DNA of 64,000 bases from Novimethylophilus kurashikiensis (GCF_003112435.1 NZ_BDOQ01000001.1:62001-126000); one strand, 5' to 3'. Positions 17,987 to 26,415 are shown, counted from the first letter of the stretch. Translations and numbers: made by a program. Notes: generated by a model not told the origin, from the sequence alone.

Positions 17987-18070
17987 GGCTAACCCTGCGG
18001 TCAAGGCGCGGCCTTTGGCCGCTGGGACGCTCCGCCTGCCGGCGGCGCGCCCCTTACCTCCACGTTAGGC
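17987..18070 (+). other. attC site of cassette 1
   Basis: The site begins with GGCTAAC, the exact complement of GTTAGCC at the start of cassette 1, and ends with core GTTAGGC (18064-18070). Between them are GC-rich inverted segments (GCGCGGCC / GGCCGC and a CCGCCTGCCGGCGG palindrome). Length 84 bases. This is the signature of an integron attC recombination site. Confidence 0.9.
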
Positions 18071-18079
18071 CACACTACG

Positions 18080-18469
18080 ATGCTCTATCTCTGTTTACGC
18101 ATGAGCGTGCTGACACTTTCGGCATTTATCGCTTCGCCTGCGTTCTCAGCACCCCTCTCAGGTGAATACGAAGGCGCGGTGCATGGATATTTGATCGTGA
18201 ATCAAGTCCAACCCAATCACTACAAGGTATGGCTGGGGGTTAGTGGCGGCAGCTGTGGCGGGCTTGTGCTTATTAACAATCTTGTTGCTGAGGTAAAGCA
18301 GCAAACCTTATCCTTCAAAAGGCGCGAGAAGGAACGCTCATGCACAACGACGATAGAGTTCGAAGATACTACTGCAAGCATTTCGGATAGTTGCATAGAT
18401 CAGGAGTGGGAAGAGAAGACTTCCACGACCTGTGCAATGATGGGTGACTATACAAAAATCAAAAGGTAA
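18080..18469 (+). CDS. integron cassette 2: small secreted cysteine protein, 129 aa
   Basis: Starts ten bases after the attC1 core. The first 24 residues are a Sec signal peptide (hydrophobic LTLSAFIASPAFSA, cleavage before APLSG). The mature part of about 105 residues is beta-rich with four cysteines (SCGG, RSCTT, DSCID, TTCAMMG) that could form two disulfides in the periplasm or outside the cell. I do not recognise a family. An alternative start is the Met at residue 8. As a cassette gene it was probably acquired horizontally. Confidence 0.75.
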   Translation: MLYLCLRMSVLTLSAFIASPAFSAPLSGEYEGAVHGYLIVNQVQPNHYKVWLGVSGGSCGGLVLINNLVAEVKQQTLSFKRREKERSCTTTIEFEDTTASISDSCIDQEWEEKTSTTCAMMGDYTKIKR

Positions 18470-18527
18470 AAATCTGAATGATCATGCAAATCCTGCAACT
18501 TCAGCGATGCTTAAGTGGAGAAATGCA

Positions 18528-18587
18528 GCCTAACCTCTCATTCAACCGGGACCGGCTAAAGCCGGCCCGTTAATTCAAACGTTATGT
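18528..18587 (+). other. attC site of cassette 2
   Basis: Begins GCCTAAC, exactly complementary to the GTTAGGC that opens cassette 2, and ends GTTATGT (18581-18587). The interior contains GGGACCGGC/GCCGGCCC pairing, TTCAACC on the left and TAATTCAAACGTT on the right. It is 60 bases long, the classic 59-base-element size. Confidence 0.9.
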
Positions 18588-18606
18588 TTTTACATAAGGA
18601 CAAAAA

Positions 18607-19041
18607 GTGAAAGTTTTTGCCACGTTGTTTTTCTTGATTTTCACCTTACCTGTGTTTGCCGCAGAAAATTTCTGTGATTCTGGAAAACCTCACCCCATAG
18701 ACCTATGGGCAGAAAAAGCAAATGAAAAAACGGGTGGTATTTCAGTCAATGTTCGCAAAGTTCAAAGTGAGGAGTATTCACGTTGGGATAAAGAACTAAA
18801 TCAAACTTACAGTTCATTATTCGCAAAACTTAATGATGCAGATAAAAATCGTCTGAAAGAAGCACAAAGGGCTTGGTTAAAATACAGAGACGCCGAGATT
18901 GAATGGTATTGGTCAAAGGCGATGTTTGGCGATGAGGGCACTTCAGCACCTATCATAGTGGCTGGCATCGGCATCGATATGCTCAGAAAAAGGGTGTGCG
19001 ATTTGATGCAATATAAAAAGAGAGCTGACGATGCTTATTAA
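18607..19041 (+). CDS. integron cassette 3: LprI-like (DUF1311) secreted protein
   Basis: A 144-residue protein with an N-terminal signal peptide (KVFATLFFLIFTLPVFA, cleaved before AENFC). The core, from about residue 55 (YSRWDKELNQTYSSL) through EAQRAWLKYRDAEIEW, is typical of the LprI/DUF1311 family, some members of which inhibit lysozyme. Cysteines at both ends (NFCDSG, RVCDLM) probably form a disulfide. It is clearly more AT-rich than the neighbouring chromosome, consistent with transfer. It acts in the periplasm or envelope. The lysozyme-inhibitor role is inferred from the family name only. Confidence 0.85.
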   Translation: MKVFATLFFLIFTLPVFAAENFCDSGKPHPIDLWAEKANEKTGGISVNVRKVQSEEYSRWDKELNQTYSSLFAKLNDADKNRLKEAQRAWLKYRDAEIEWYWSKAMFGDEGTSAPIIVAGIGIDMLRKRVCDLMQYKKRADDAY

Positions 19042-19043
19042 CA

Positions 19044-19113
19044 ACCTAACTTATCATTCCAGCGGACCGTCAAAAGCTACGCTTTTGCCGTCCGCTGAAT
19101 TCAAACGTTGATC
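19044..19113 (+). other. attC site of cassette 3 (array end)
   Basis: ACCTAAC at 19044-19050 and core GTTGATC at 19107-19113 bound a hairpin with CCAGCGGAC pairing GTCCGCTG and an inner AAAAGC/GCTTTT. The outer ACCTAAC does not match the GTTATGT at the cassette's own start, so this boundary has drifted or been recombined. No further attC is seen before the chemoreceptor gene. The stretch 19114-19315 holds only the flanking repeat and otherwise nothing I recognise. Confidence 0.85.
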
Positions 19114-19136
19114 GTCCGCTTTGGGTCGAAAGCAGA
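19114..19136 (+). repeat. integron-flanking inverted repeat, right copy
   Basis: GTCCGCTTTGGGTCGAAAGC followed by AGA directly follows the last attC core. It is an inverted match (20 of 23) to the element at 16391-16413 on the other side of the integron. Confidence 0.5.
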
Positions 19137-19315
19137 AGGTCAATCTAGACAATTCACCTCAGCCATTATCTAGCCAATGAATTTTAAATAAACCTTTGGT
19201 TGAGTTTTCGGGCGTAATTCAAAAGCCAGAATTTCCGGCCTTGGCCAGAGTGGCATAGATAATTCAATTCCTCATCGAGCTAGAAATTCCAGATCGCGCT
19301 GTCAGTTGCAGTTGC

Positions 19316-20548
19316 TCAAACCTTGAACCCGCTCACCGACCGTTCCAACTCATCCGAAAGCGTTTCCAGGTTTTGCGCCGCCTGCGCGGTTTGTTGCACC
19401 ACCAAAGTATTCTCTTCAGCCATATTGGCGATCAGCGAAATATGCCCGGCGATGTCGGTATTAGCAGCGGTTTGTTCACGAACAGATTGCGCGATGGCAT
19501 CGACGCCCGTGTTGGAGCGCTCGACGGCTTCGTGGATGGATTCCATGGCCTGCATGGCGGTTTGCGAATTGCCCTGGCTGGCCAGCAACAATTGACGGCC
19601 GCGCTCAATGGTTTCGTTGACTTGGACCGACTGGTCGCCCAGGGAACGGGTCACGGCGTCGATCTCGTTGGCTGACTGGGCTGATTTTTCTGCAAGCTTG
19701 CGTACTTCGTCGGCGACCACTGCAAACCCACGGCCTTGCTCGCCGGCACGCGCGGCTTCGATGGCGGCGTTCAGCGCGAGCAGGTTGGTCTGGTCGGCGA
19801 TGTCCTTGACCTGTTGGGTCATGGCGGTGATCACCGTAGTGTTGTCCACGAACTGATTCACTGAGTTGCGGATGGCCTCGATGGACGCCACGGCTGCATC
19901 CATCTGAGTCGCCAGTTCCGACAGTCGCTGGTTGCCGTTCTCGGTGTGGTTCAGGCTGTCTTGCGAAAGCGTGCGGACTTCTTCGGCATTTTTGGAGACG
20001 TTGCCGATGCTGACAGTAACCTGCTCGAAGGTAGATGCCGTTGCGGCGGCAGATTCGCTCTGGCGTTTGGAGCCTTCGACGATCCTGCTGGAAGCGGTCA
20101 CCAAGGCGCTGGAGGCATCTGCAACCTTGCCTGCCGAATTTTTCACGTGGTTGATGATGCCGCCCAAATCCTTGCGGATTTTTTCAGCGCTGACCGCAAC
20201 TTCGCCGAATTCGTCATGGGTGGTAATCGCGACGGGCTGAGTGAAGTCGCCGCGTGCGAGGCGGTCGAGATCGCGGGAGAGTTGCAGGGCTGGGTTGGTA
20301 ATGTTGCGACGGACCAGCCAGAGAAAAGAGCCGAAGGCCAGCAGGATGGCAGCAGCCATGAGACCGATCGTGAAGTAGATGTGCTGCTGGAACTGTGCCG
20401 CCTGTGCAGGCGGCAACAGCAGGCTTTCCTGCCAGGCATCGTTAAGGCCGAGCAGCGAAGCGCCGAGTAACAAGGTCGTGCCGGTACCGGTGATCATCAG
20501 CATCTTGTTGCGGATGCTGCCGGTGAGCGAGTGGATAAGTACGTTCAT
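19316..20548 (-). CDS. methyl-accepting chemotaxis protein
   Basis: A 410-residue chemoreceptor. Two transmembrane helices (about 15-33 and 56-78) leave a periplasmic loop of only about 20-25 residues, so classical periplasmic ligand binding is unlikely. A HAMP domain (about 79-132) and the signalling domain follow. The conserved hairpin tip is present ([19 protein letters not shown] then [18 protein letters not shown]). No C-terminal CheR-binding pentapeptide is visible. It should signal through CheA/CheW to the flagellar motor encoded further along, perhaps sensing membrane or energy state. Confidence 0.95.
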   Translation of the reverse strand: MNVLIHSLTGSIRNKMLMITGTGTTLLLGASLLGLNDAWQESLLLPPAQAAQFQQHIYFTIGLMAAAILLAFGSFLWLVRRNITNPALQLSRDLDRLARGDFTQPVAITTHDEFGEVAVSAEKIRKDLGGIINHVKNSAGKVADASSALVTASSRIVEGSKRQSESAAATASTFEQVTVSIGNVSKNAEEVRTLSQDSLNHTENGNQRLSELATQMDAAVASIEAIRNSVNQFVDNTTVITAMTQQVKDIADQTNLLALNAAIEAARAGEQGRGFAVVADEVRKLAEKSAQSANEIDAVTRSLGDQSVQVNETIERGRQLLLASQGNSQTAMQAMESIHEAVERSNTGVDAIAQSVREQTAANTDIAGHISLIANMAEENTLVVQQTAQAAQNLETLSDELERSVSGFKV

Positions 20549-20581
20549 GGCACAACCTCTACGTTACGCGGTGACGCCATT

Positions 20582-21205
20582 CTAATGATGGTGCTTCATC
20601 AGCCGCAAGTGACGACGCACATACCACACCACGAATACGACTGCGGCGACGGTAAGCACGATGTGGAATTCGTGGAAATATACCTTCAAGCTAGTCCAGT
20701 TTTCGCCGAATTTCATGCCAACGTAGGCCAGTACCCAGCACCAGATCAGCGAACCGACGAAGGTGTATGCGATGAATCGCAGCATGTTCATGCGGGCAAT
20801 GCCGGCGGGGAAGGCGATGAAGGTGCGAACGGCCGGCAACAGGCGACCGATGAAGATGATGATTTCGCCGTATTTTTCGAACGCGCGATCGGCCAGTTTC
20901 AAGTCGTGATGCGAGATCAGCACCCACTTGCCGTATTTTTCAACCAGCGGGCGGCCGCCGTACATGCCCAGGTAATACGCGGGAATGGAGCCGACGACGC
21001 AACCGATAGCGCCAGCAAGGGCCACGCCCCATAAGGTCAACTCACCCTTGAACACGAGGTAGCCGGAGAACGGCATGATGATCTCGGAGGGCAGGGGAAT
21101 GCAGGCCGATTCGATGGCCATAAGCAGAACGACGCCACCGTAGCCCAGTGTGGAAATGACAGCGATGATCCAACCGGCGAGGGCGGCGATAATTTTTTCG
21201 ATCAT
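20582..21205 (-). CDS. DedA family inner-membrane protein
   Basis: A 207-residue polytopic membrane protein with the DedA/SNARE-associated domain: ESACIPLPSEIIMPFSGY near the N-terminus, the GxxxGxxxxYxxG stretch ending in YYLGMYGGR, and FIGRLLPAVRTFIAFPAGIA. DedA proteins are involved in membrane homeostasis, including undecaprenyl-phosphate or phospholipid flipping. Which substrate applies here is unknown. It follows the chemoreceptor promoter region and is read in the same direction. It is divergent from dsbB across about 70 bases. Confidence 0.92.
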   Translation of the reverse strand: MIEKIIAALAGWIIAVISTLGYGGVVLLMAIESACIPLPSEIIMPFSGYLVFKGELTLWGVALAGAIGCVVGSIPAYYLGMYGGRPLVEKYGKWVLISHHDLKLADRAFEKYGEIIIFIGRLLPAVRTFIAFPAGIARMNMLRFIAYTFVGSLIWCWVLAYVGMKFGENWTSLKVYFHEFHIVLTVAAVVFVVWYVRRHLRLMKHHH

Positions 21206-21273
21206 AGTGAGTCAAACGCAGAAATAGACGGCTCCATTATACTGACGGCTTTTTATTCCCGTGTTCGGTACCC

Positions 21274-21777
21274 ATGAATAAATTGGATCGATTGTTTTCT
21301 TCCGGCCGCTTGGGCTATCTCCTCGGTTTTGTCGTTTCTTTCGGCCTGGTCGGGCTGGCGCTGTTCATCCAGGTGCGTAACAACCTTGAGCCCTGCCCGT
21401 TGTGCATTTCCCAGCGCATCGCTTTCATGGCGCTGGGTCTGACCTTCTTGATTGCCGCAGTGCATAAGCCCACGGGTTTGTGGCGCAAAGGTTACGGCGT
21501 GCTGCATTTCGTCGCGGCTGCGGCAGGTGCGGGCATTGCAGGACGCCATATCTGGATACAAACGCATGCCGACGAAGTGATGGCGGAGTGCGGCGCCGGT
21601 TTCGATTACATTTTCCAGAGCTTTCCGTTCCGCAAGGCGGTAGAGCTTGTATTCAAGGGTACGGGCGAGTGCACGGCTATCGATTGGACGCTGTTCGGCC
21701 TCACGATCCCGGAACTCTCACTGATTGCGTTTGTCTTGCTCGGCATCTATGCCATCTTGCTGGCGCGCGCCAAATAA
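21274..21777 (+). CDS. dsbB: disulfide bond formation protein B
   Basis: A 167-residue inner-membrane quinone reductase with four transmembrane helices. It has the first periplasmic cysteine pair in CPLC (about 41-44), followed by ISQRIAF, and the second pair in AECGAGF and TGECTAID. It reoxidises DsbA and passes electrons to quinone, which suits the several cysteine-bearing exported proteins in this window. Its stop is separated from the cysM start by a single base, so the two are translationally coupled. Confidence 0.95.
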   Translation: MNKLDRLFSSGRLGYLLGFVVSFGLVGLALFIQVRNNLEPCPLCISQRIAFMALGLTFLIAAVHKPTGLWRKGYGVLHFVAAAAGAGIAGRHIWIQTHADEVMAECGAGFDYIFQSFPFRKAVELVFKGTGECTAIDWTLFGLTIPELSLIAFVLLGIYAILLARAK

Positions 21778-21778
21778 C

Positions 21779-22672
21779 ATGTCCCAATACAAAACCCTGC
21801 AGGATTTCGTCGGCAACACACCGCTGGTCAAGCTCCAGCGCCTCCCGGGCGAGACCACCAATACCATCCTGGTCAAGCTCGAAGGCAACAACCCTGCCGG
21901 CTCGGTGAAGGACCGGCCCGCCTTGTCCATGATCCAACACGCCGAAGCGCGGGGCGACATTAAGCCGGGGGATACGCTGATCGAGGCCACGAGTGGCAAC
22001 ACCGGCATCGCGCTGGCTATGGCTGCCGCTATCATGGGTTACAAGATGGTGCTGATCATGCCGGATAACCAAAGCCTGGAACGACGACAGACCATGAAGG
22101 CATACGGTGCTGAACTTGTGCTCACGCCTAAGGCCGGCAGCATGGAATTGGCTCGCGATACTGCGGAGCAAATGCAGCGCGAAGGCCGCGGCATCATCCT
22201 CAACCAGTTCGCCAACCCCGATAATCCGCTCGCGCATTATGAAAGCACCGGGCCCGAAATCTGGCGCGATACCGAAGGGAAGATCACCCATTTCGTCTCC
22301 AGCATGGGGACGACGGGGACCATCATGGGTAACTCACGCTACCTCAAGGAAAAGAATCCGGCCATCCAGATTGTCGGTGTGCAGCCCAAGGACGGCGCGC
22401 AGATTCCTGGAATCCGCAAGTGGCCGATGGAATACCTGCCGGAGATTTGCGATTTCAACCGCATCGACCGCATGATCGATGTAGGGCAGCAGGACGCCGA
22501 GGAAACCACGCGCAGGCTGGCGCGGGAAGAGGGGATTTTTGCCGGGATTTCGTCTGGTGGAGCGCTGTTCGCGGCGTTGCAGCTTTCCAAGGAAGTGGAA
22601 AATGCAGTGATTGTGTCGATCGTCTGCGACAGGGGAGATCGGTATTTGTCTACGGGAGTGTTTCCTGAGTGA
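21779..22672 (+). CDS. cysM: cysteine synthase B
   Basis: PLP-dependent O-acetylserine (thiol)-lyase of 297 residues, making cysteine from O-acetylserine and sulfide or thiosulfate. It shows the PLP lysine in NNPAGSVKDRPAL, the substrate loop EATSGNTGIALA, the phosphate-binding SSMGTTGTIMG and SSGGALF. The sequence ADD-type CysM features (EGNNPAGSVKDR, IPGIRKW) favour CysM over CysK. An in-frame start at 21725 inside dsbB is open, but the ATG at 21779, one base after the dsbB stop, gives the standard N-terminus MSQYKTLQDFVGNTPLV. Confidence 0.95.
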   Translation: MSQYKTLQDFVGNTPLVKLQRLPGETTNTILVKLEGNNPAGSVKDRPALSMIQHAEARGDIKPGDTLIEATSGNTGIALAMAAAIMGYKMVLIMPDNQSLERRQTMKAYGAELVLTPKAGSMELARDTAEQMQREGRGIILNQFANPDNPLAHYESTGPEIWRDTEGKITHFVSSMGTTGTIMGNSRYLKEKNPAIQIVGVQPKDGAQIPGIRKWPMEYLPEICDFNRIDRMIDVGQQDAEETTRRLAREEGIFAGISSGGALFAALQLSKEVENAVIVSIVCDRGDRYLSTGVFPE

Positions 22673-22696
22673 AATATTGGGGGATTGAGGTTGCCA

Positions 22697-22838
22697 CCCC
22701 TCACCCCAACCCTCTCCCGCAAGGGGCGAGGGAGGTTTTTGCGGCTTTTACGACTATGGTCGCTAAATGTGTAATCAATGACTGTGCCGATGCTTTAATC
22801 CCCTCTCCCCTCGCGGGAGAGGGCTAGGGTGAGGGGGC
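22697..22838. repeat. inverted pair of CCCTCACCCCAACCCTCTCCC-type repeats
   Basis: The left unit starts CCCCTCACCCCAACCCTCTC (22697-22735) and the right unit (22800-22838) is its inverted, slightly diverged copy ending TAGGGTGAGGGGGC. Each unit also folds on its own (CTCTCCC/GGGAGAG). This repeat type is commonly found next to DUF559 genes, as here. No protein-coding signal lies between the two arms. Confidence 0.8.
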
Positions 22839-22844
22839 TCCAAA

Positions 22845-23189
22845 ATGTCCAACACCTTCCCCCGTCACCTTCGCACTAACTCCACCGAAGCCGAACAGCG
22901 TCTCTGGCGCGCTTTAAGAAACCGTCAACTCGCCGGCCAAAAATTCCGCCGCCAACATCCCATTCCACCCTATATCGTAGATTTCGTATGCCTAGAGTGC
23001 CGCCTCATTATCGAACTCGACGGCGGCCAACATGCCGAAGCAGTTGTACGTGACGAAGCAAGAGCAGCCTATCTAGAAAGCCTCGGCTACAAAATCCTCC
23101 GTGTCTGGAACCACGAAGCATTAAGCAACACTGACGGCATGCTCGCCGTCATCCTCGAATCAATGAATACACAAGAGGCCCAAGCATGA
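22845..23189 (+). CDS. DUF559 endonuclease-like protein
   Basis: A 114-residue protein of the DUF559 family, related to very-short-patch-repair and other PD-(D/E)XK endonucleases. Typical features are LRTNSTEAEQRLWRALRNRQL, GQKFRRQHPI, the catalytic-type YIVDFVCLECRLIIELDGGQH and the C-terminal LGYKILRVWNHEAL. It begins within seven bases of the right-hand repeat arm, and its stop overlaps the ydbH start (ATGA). The repeats plus this gene look like a unit inserted upstream of the envelope operon. The activity on DNA is family inference. Confidence 0.9.
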   Translation: MSNTFPRHLRTNSTEAEQRLWRALRNRQLAGQKFRRQHPIPPYIVDFVCLECRLIIELDGGQHAEAVVRDEARAAYLESLGYKILRVWNHEALSNTDGMLAVILESMNTQEAQA

Positions 23190-24916
23190 AAGCCGTCATC
23201 GCTTTCCTGCTGATAGCCTTTACCACTTCTGCCTCTGCCGTCAGCCGCATCGACATCCAAATCGGCCAACTTACCCAGTCCGGCATCCAGGCTGAAAACA
23301 TCAATGCCAGCCTCGATATGGAAGGTCGATGGCAAGGCAAGGCCATGCTTAAGCGTGCAGAGCTGAGCGAGGTCGCCAAGAATTACAAACAACTCCCCGT
23401 CACTGTTACCCAAGGTACAGCCTCGGGCCAAGCTCACTTTTCAGGCTCGAACACGCAACTCGAACGGTTGAGCGCCGACATACGACTGCAAGACGTTGCC
23501 TTCAATGACACGGAAGGCTCACACGCCGGAGAGAAAATAAGCGCCACGGTCAAGGCCGATATCGCCAGGGTCAAGGATCACTGGCAGTGGCAGGACGATA
23601 TCCGCTGGCTGGGCGGGGAGGTGTTCTGGCAGCCGTTGTATTTTCCATCTGGGGGGCACGTCCTGGCGGCTCGCGGCTGGTGGCAGAACGATGTGCTCGC
23701 GGTGGAAGAGGGCAGGGTCGTATTCAATGGTGTGGGCAGCTTGGCTTTCCAAGGGCGCATCGATACCGCAGCGAAATCGCTCACCAAGCTCGATCTCTCC
23801 GGCAAGGCACTACAAGCCGCGCAGGGCTACGAACTGCTCGCCAAGCCTTTCCTGGATAAAACCATGCTCGGCAATCTTGAAATGGCCGGCACGCTGGATG
23901 TGCAGGCGAGTTATGCCGGTGGACGTGTTCAAGCATTCAATCTTGGCCTGCACGATGCCGACGTTGAGGATAAAAACGGCCGCTTTGCGATTTACAAGGT
24001 CAACGCTGCGATTCCCTGGTCGTTAAATGCGGTAACCGATGCCAATGTGGGATTCGATGGCGGGCGTATTCTTCAGTTGACGTTAGGAAAAACGACGTTG
24101 CCGGCGCGATTGGAAGGCTGGTCGTTGACTGCGCCAGAGTGGAAAATTCCCGTACTGGACGGTGTGCTCAGCCTGCAGGATATATCGCTCGCGCTGATCG
24201 ACGGTAAATGGCACGGGCATTTGGCGACCAGCATCGCCCCGATCTCCATGAGCGAGTTTTCCCACGCCATGGGGTGGCCGCACATGGAGGGCAAGCTTGC
24301 GGCGAGTATTCCGCTGGTCACTTATAGCGATGGCTTGCTGACTACAGACGGTGCGATGGGATTCGATATTTTCGATGGACATATTACGGTGGATAAACTC
24401 GTCATGCGAGAACCGTTGGGGCGAGCACCCAGGCTCAACACCGACATCAGCATGCGGGGGCTGGACATGGACTTGCTAACGCGAACCTTCGCTTTTGGCG
24501 CGATGGAAGGCCGGCTTGACGGCGACGTAGCCGGGCTGGAACTATCGTCGTGGAAACCCGTGAAGTTCGATGCCAGTTTCCGCAGCAGTCCCGGTAAGTA
24601 CCCCAAGAAGATTTCGCAGCGCGCAGTGGAGAATATTTCTGCCTTGGGCGGCGCTGGCGCCGCCGCGGCGATTCAGCGCAGCTTCCTGCGGTTTTTCAAG
24701 GAATTCAATTACGACCGTATCGGCCTTTCATGTCGGCTGCGCAACGGCATTTGTGCGATGGATGGCGTGGAGCCGGCCAAGGACGGCTACATCATCGTCA
24801 AAGGCAGCGGAATCCCGGCTATAACGGTGATGGGGTACAATCACAGCGTGAGCTGGGAAGAGTTATTGGGGCGCTTACAGCGGGTCACGCAGGGGAACAG
24901 GCCTGTCATCAAGTAA
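23186..24916 (+). CDS. ydbH: YdbH-like intermembrane (AsmA-like) protein
   Basis: A 576-residue exported protein starting with a signal sequence (AVIAFLLIAFTTSASA) and continuing as long repetitive beta structure, ending in the conserved C-terminal part (SQRAVENISALGGAGAAAAIQ, then GIPAITVMGYNHSVSWEELL). Identification rests on the following ynbE- and ydbL-like genes. E. coli YdbH is much longer (near 880 residues), so this form spans less distance or lacks domains. In E. coli YdbH and YnbE form a bridge for phospholipid transport to the outer membrane. The same role is inferred. Confidence 0.85.
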   Translation: MKAVIAFLLIAFTTSASAVSRIDIQIGQLTQSGIQAENINASLDMEGRWQGKAMLKRAELSEVAKNYKQLPVTVTQGTASGQAHFSGSNTQLERLSADIRLQDVAFNDTEGSHAGEKISATVKADIARVKDHWQWQDDIRWLGGEVFWQPLYFPSGGHVLAARGWWQNDVLAVEEGRVVFNGVGSLAFQGRIDTAAKSLTKLDLSGKALQAAQGYELLAKPFLDKTMLGNLEMAGTLDVQASYAGGRVQAFNLGLHDADVEDKNGRFAIYKVNAAIPWSLNAVTDANVGFDGGRILQLTLGKTTLPARLEGWSLTAPEWKIPVLDGVLSLQDISLALIDGKWHGHLATSIAPISMSEFSHAMGWPHMEGKLAASIPLVTYSDGLLTTDGAMGFDIFDGHITVDKLVMREPLGRAPRLNTDISMRGLDMDLLTRTFAFGAMEGRLDGDVAGLELSSWKPVKFDASFRSSPGKYPKKISQRAVENISALGGAGAAAAIQRSFLRFFKEFNYDRIGLSCRLRNGICAMDGVEPAKDGYIIVKGSGIPAITVMGYNHSVSWEELLGRLQRVTQGNRPVIK

Positions 24917-24926
24917 GGAAAAATCT

Positions 24927-25124
24927 ATGCGAAATACCGGAATCATTCTTGCGTTGCTGGCTGCCTTGGCGTTATCGGCATGCGTGACGATCAATATTTA
25001 TTTCCCCGCCGCCGCCGCTGAGAAAGCCGCGGACAAGATCATCGATGAAGTCTGGCAGATCAAGAAGGGCGAACAGAAACCTGCCGATCAAGCCCCTGCC
25101 GCACAGCCGTCCGAGAGCAAATAA
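24927..25124 (+). CDS. ynbE: YnbE family outer-membrane lipoprotein
   Basis: A 65-residue lipoprotein. The signal ends in the lipobox LSAC at about residues 16-19 and is followed directly by the family motif VTINIYFPAAAAEKAADKIIDEVW. AAGGA lies upstream of the ATG. YnbE forms an intermolecular beta-strand stack with YdbH in E. coli. Middle gene of the ydbH-ynbE-ydbL operon. Confidence 0.92.
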   Translation: MRNTGIILALLAALALSACVTINIYFPAAAAEKAADKIIDEVWQIKKGEQKPADQAPAAQPSESK

Positions 25125-25131
25125 GGAGACC

Positions 25132-25551
25132 ATGATGAAAAAACTTTTGCTCGTGTTTTTCATGCTGGTTGCGATGTCGATGCAAGTCTTCGCCGCCGGT
25201 GCCGATCTTGAAATCAATACGCCTGCGATTGCTTCGCTCAAGGGCAGCATGCAGGCGCGTCATGGACAACTGGCAGGGTTTTATGCCAGCGGGGCGATTG
25301 GTTTGACTCGAGACGGCTTGATCGCTGTGCGCGACGCCAATGCAGTGCCATTGTCGCAGCGCCAAAACGTGAACAGCCTGGTGAGCGCCGAGAACGGCGA
25401 TCGCAATTCGCTCTATAAGGAAATCGCCGCGGCCAACGGCCATCCCGAATGGGAATCCGAAGTACGCAATACCTTTGCGCAGCGCTGGGTGCAGAAAGCA
25501 CAAGGCGGCTGGTGGTACCAGGACCAAAGCGGCAGCTGGGCAAAAAAATAA
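25132..25551 (+). CDS. ydbL: YdbL family periplasmic protein (DUF1318)
   Basis: A 139-residue periplasmic protein: signal peptide KKLLLVFFMLVAMSMQVFA and mature domain with LKGSMQARHGQLAGFYASGAIG and NSLYKEIAAANGHPEWE, as in the YdbL/DUF1318 family. Of two adjacent ATGs, the second (25135) has the better spacing to AAGGAG at 25123-25128. Both give the same mature protein. YdbL is proposed to act as a chaperone limiting YdbH-YnbE assembly in E. coli. Confidence 0.9.
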   Translation: MMKKLLLVFFMLVAMSMQVFAAGADLEINTPAIASLKGSMQARHGQLAGFYASGAIGLTRDGLIAVRDANAVPLSQRQNVNSLVSAENGDRNSLYKEIAAANGHPEWESEVRNTFAQRWVQKAQGGWWYQDQSGSWAKK

Positions 25552-25626
25552 TGTAGCGCGGGCGGCCTCGCCTGCATTCTTGGCTTAATCTAGTTTCTTC
25601 AAAGCAGGCGAGGCCGCCTGCGCTAC
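25552..25626. repeat. dispersed TGTAGCGCAGGCGGC palindromic repeat, copy 2 (inverted pair)
   Basis: Left arm 25552-25575 and right arm 25604-25626 are complementary over about 20 bases and would form a strong hairpin just after ydbL. The arms match the copies at 5654 and 27998-28050. It may double as a transcript end. Confidence 0.75.
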
Positions 25627-25638
25627 GGATCGTGCCGC

Positions 25639-26415
25639 ATGACTCCCACCTTAGTTTTCGACATCGAAACCATTCCCGATACCGCCGGCATTGCCAGGCT
25701 TAACGACCTGCCGCCCGATACACCTGCGGCGGACATCGCGTCCCTGGCTTTCCACCAACGTCGGCAGCAGAACGGCACCGATTTCCTGCAATTGCATTTG
25801 CAGCGTGTCGTATCAATTTCCTGCGCTTTGCGCGAGGGCGAAAACTTCAAAGTGTGGACGCTGGGTTCGCCCGAGGACGGGGAAGCGCAGATCATCAAGC
25901 GCTTCTTCGATGGCATTGAAAAATACACCCCGCAAATTGTCTCCTGGAACGGCGGCGGTTTCGATCTGCCGGTGCTGCATTACCGCGCCATGCTTCATGG
26001 AATCCAGGCGCCGCGCTATTGGGATCTCGGCGATGACGATCGCGAATTCAAGTGGAACAACTACATCAGCCGCTACCACATGCGGCATCTGGATTTGATG
26101 GATGTCATTTCCATGTATCAGCCGCGTGCTTGTGCTCCGCTGGATGAAGTGGCGCAGCTGTGCGGCTTCCCCGGCAAGCTGGGGATGGACGGCTCCAAGG
26201 TGTGGGACGCTTTCCAGCGCGGCGAGATCGAAGGCATACGCAACTATTGCGAAACCGATGTGGCGAACACGCACCTCGTCTTCCTGCGTTTCCAACTCAT
26301 GCGCGGCGTTTTGACCCAGGATGCCTACCAGCGGGAAATCAACCTGGTTCGCGAAACCCTAGCGAGCTACAACGGTTCGCATTGGGCTGAATTCCTGGAA
26401 GCCTGGAAGGCTTAA
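25639..26415 (+). CDS. PolB-like 3'-5' exonuclease
   Basis: A 258-residue DEDD-type exonuclease of the stand-alone family related to the proofreading domain of DNA polymerase II (PolB). Visible catalytic motifs: Exo I FDIETIPD at the N-terminus, Exo II in VSWNGGGFDLPVL, and Exo III in YCETDVANTHLVFLR. It should act on DNA or RNA 3' ends in the cytoplasm. There is no polymerase domain, which is normal for this family. It stands between a repeat hairpin and the ethanolamine locus and appears monocistronic. Confidence 0.92.
   Translation: MTPTLVFDIETIPDTAGIARLNDLPPDTPAADIASLAFHQRRQQNGTDFLQLHLQRVVSISCALREGENFKVWTLGSPEDGEAQIIKRFFDGIEKYTPQIVSWNGGGFDLPVLHYRAMLHGIQAPRYWDLGDDDREFKWNNYISRYHMRHLDLMDVISMYQPRACAPLDEVAQLCGFPGKLGMDGSKVWDAFQRGEIEGIRNYCETDVANTHLVFLRFQLMRGVLTQDAYQREINLVRETLASYNGSHWAEFLEAWKA

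Noticed and set aside
22697-22838. GC-rich repeats considered as a CRISPR array
   Set aside because: Only two inverted units, no regular spacers and no cas genes.
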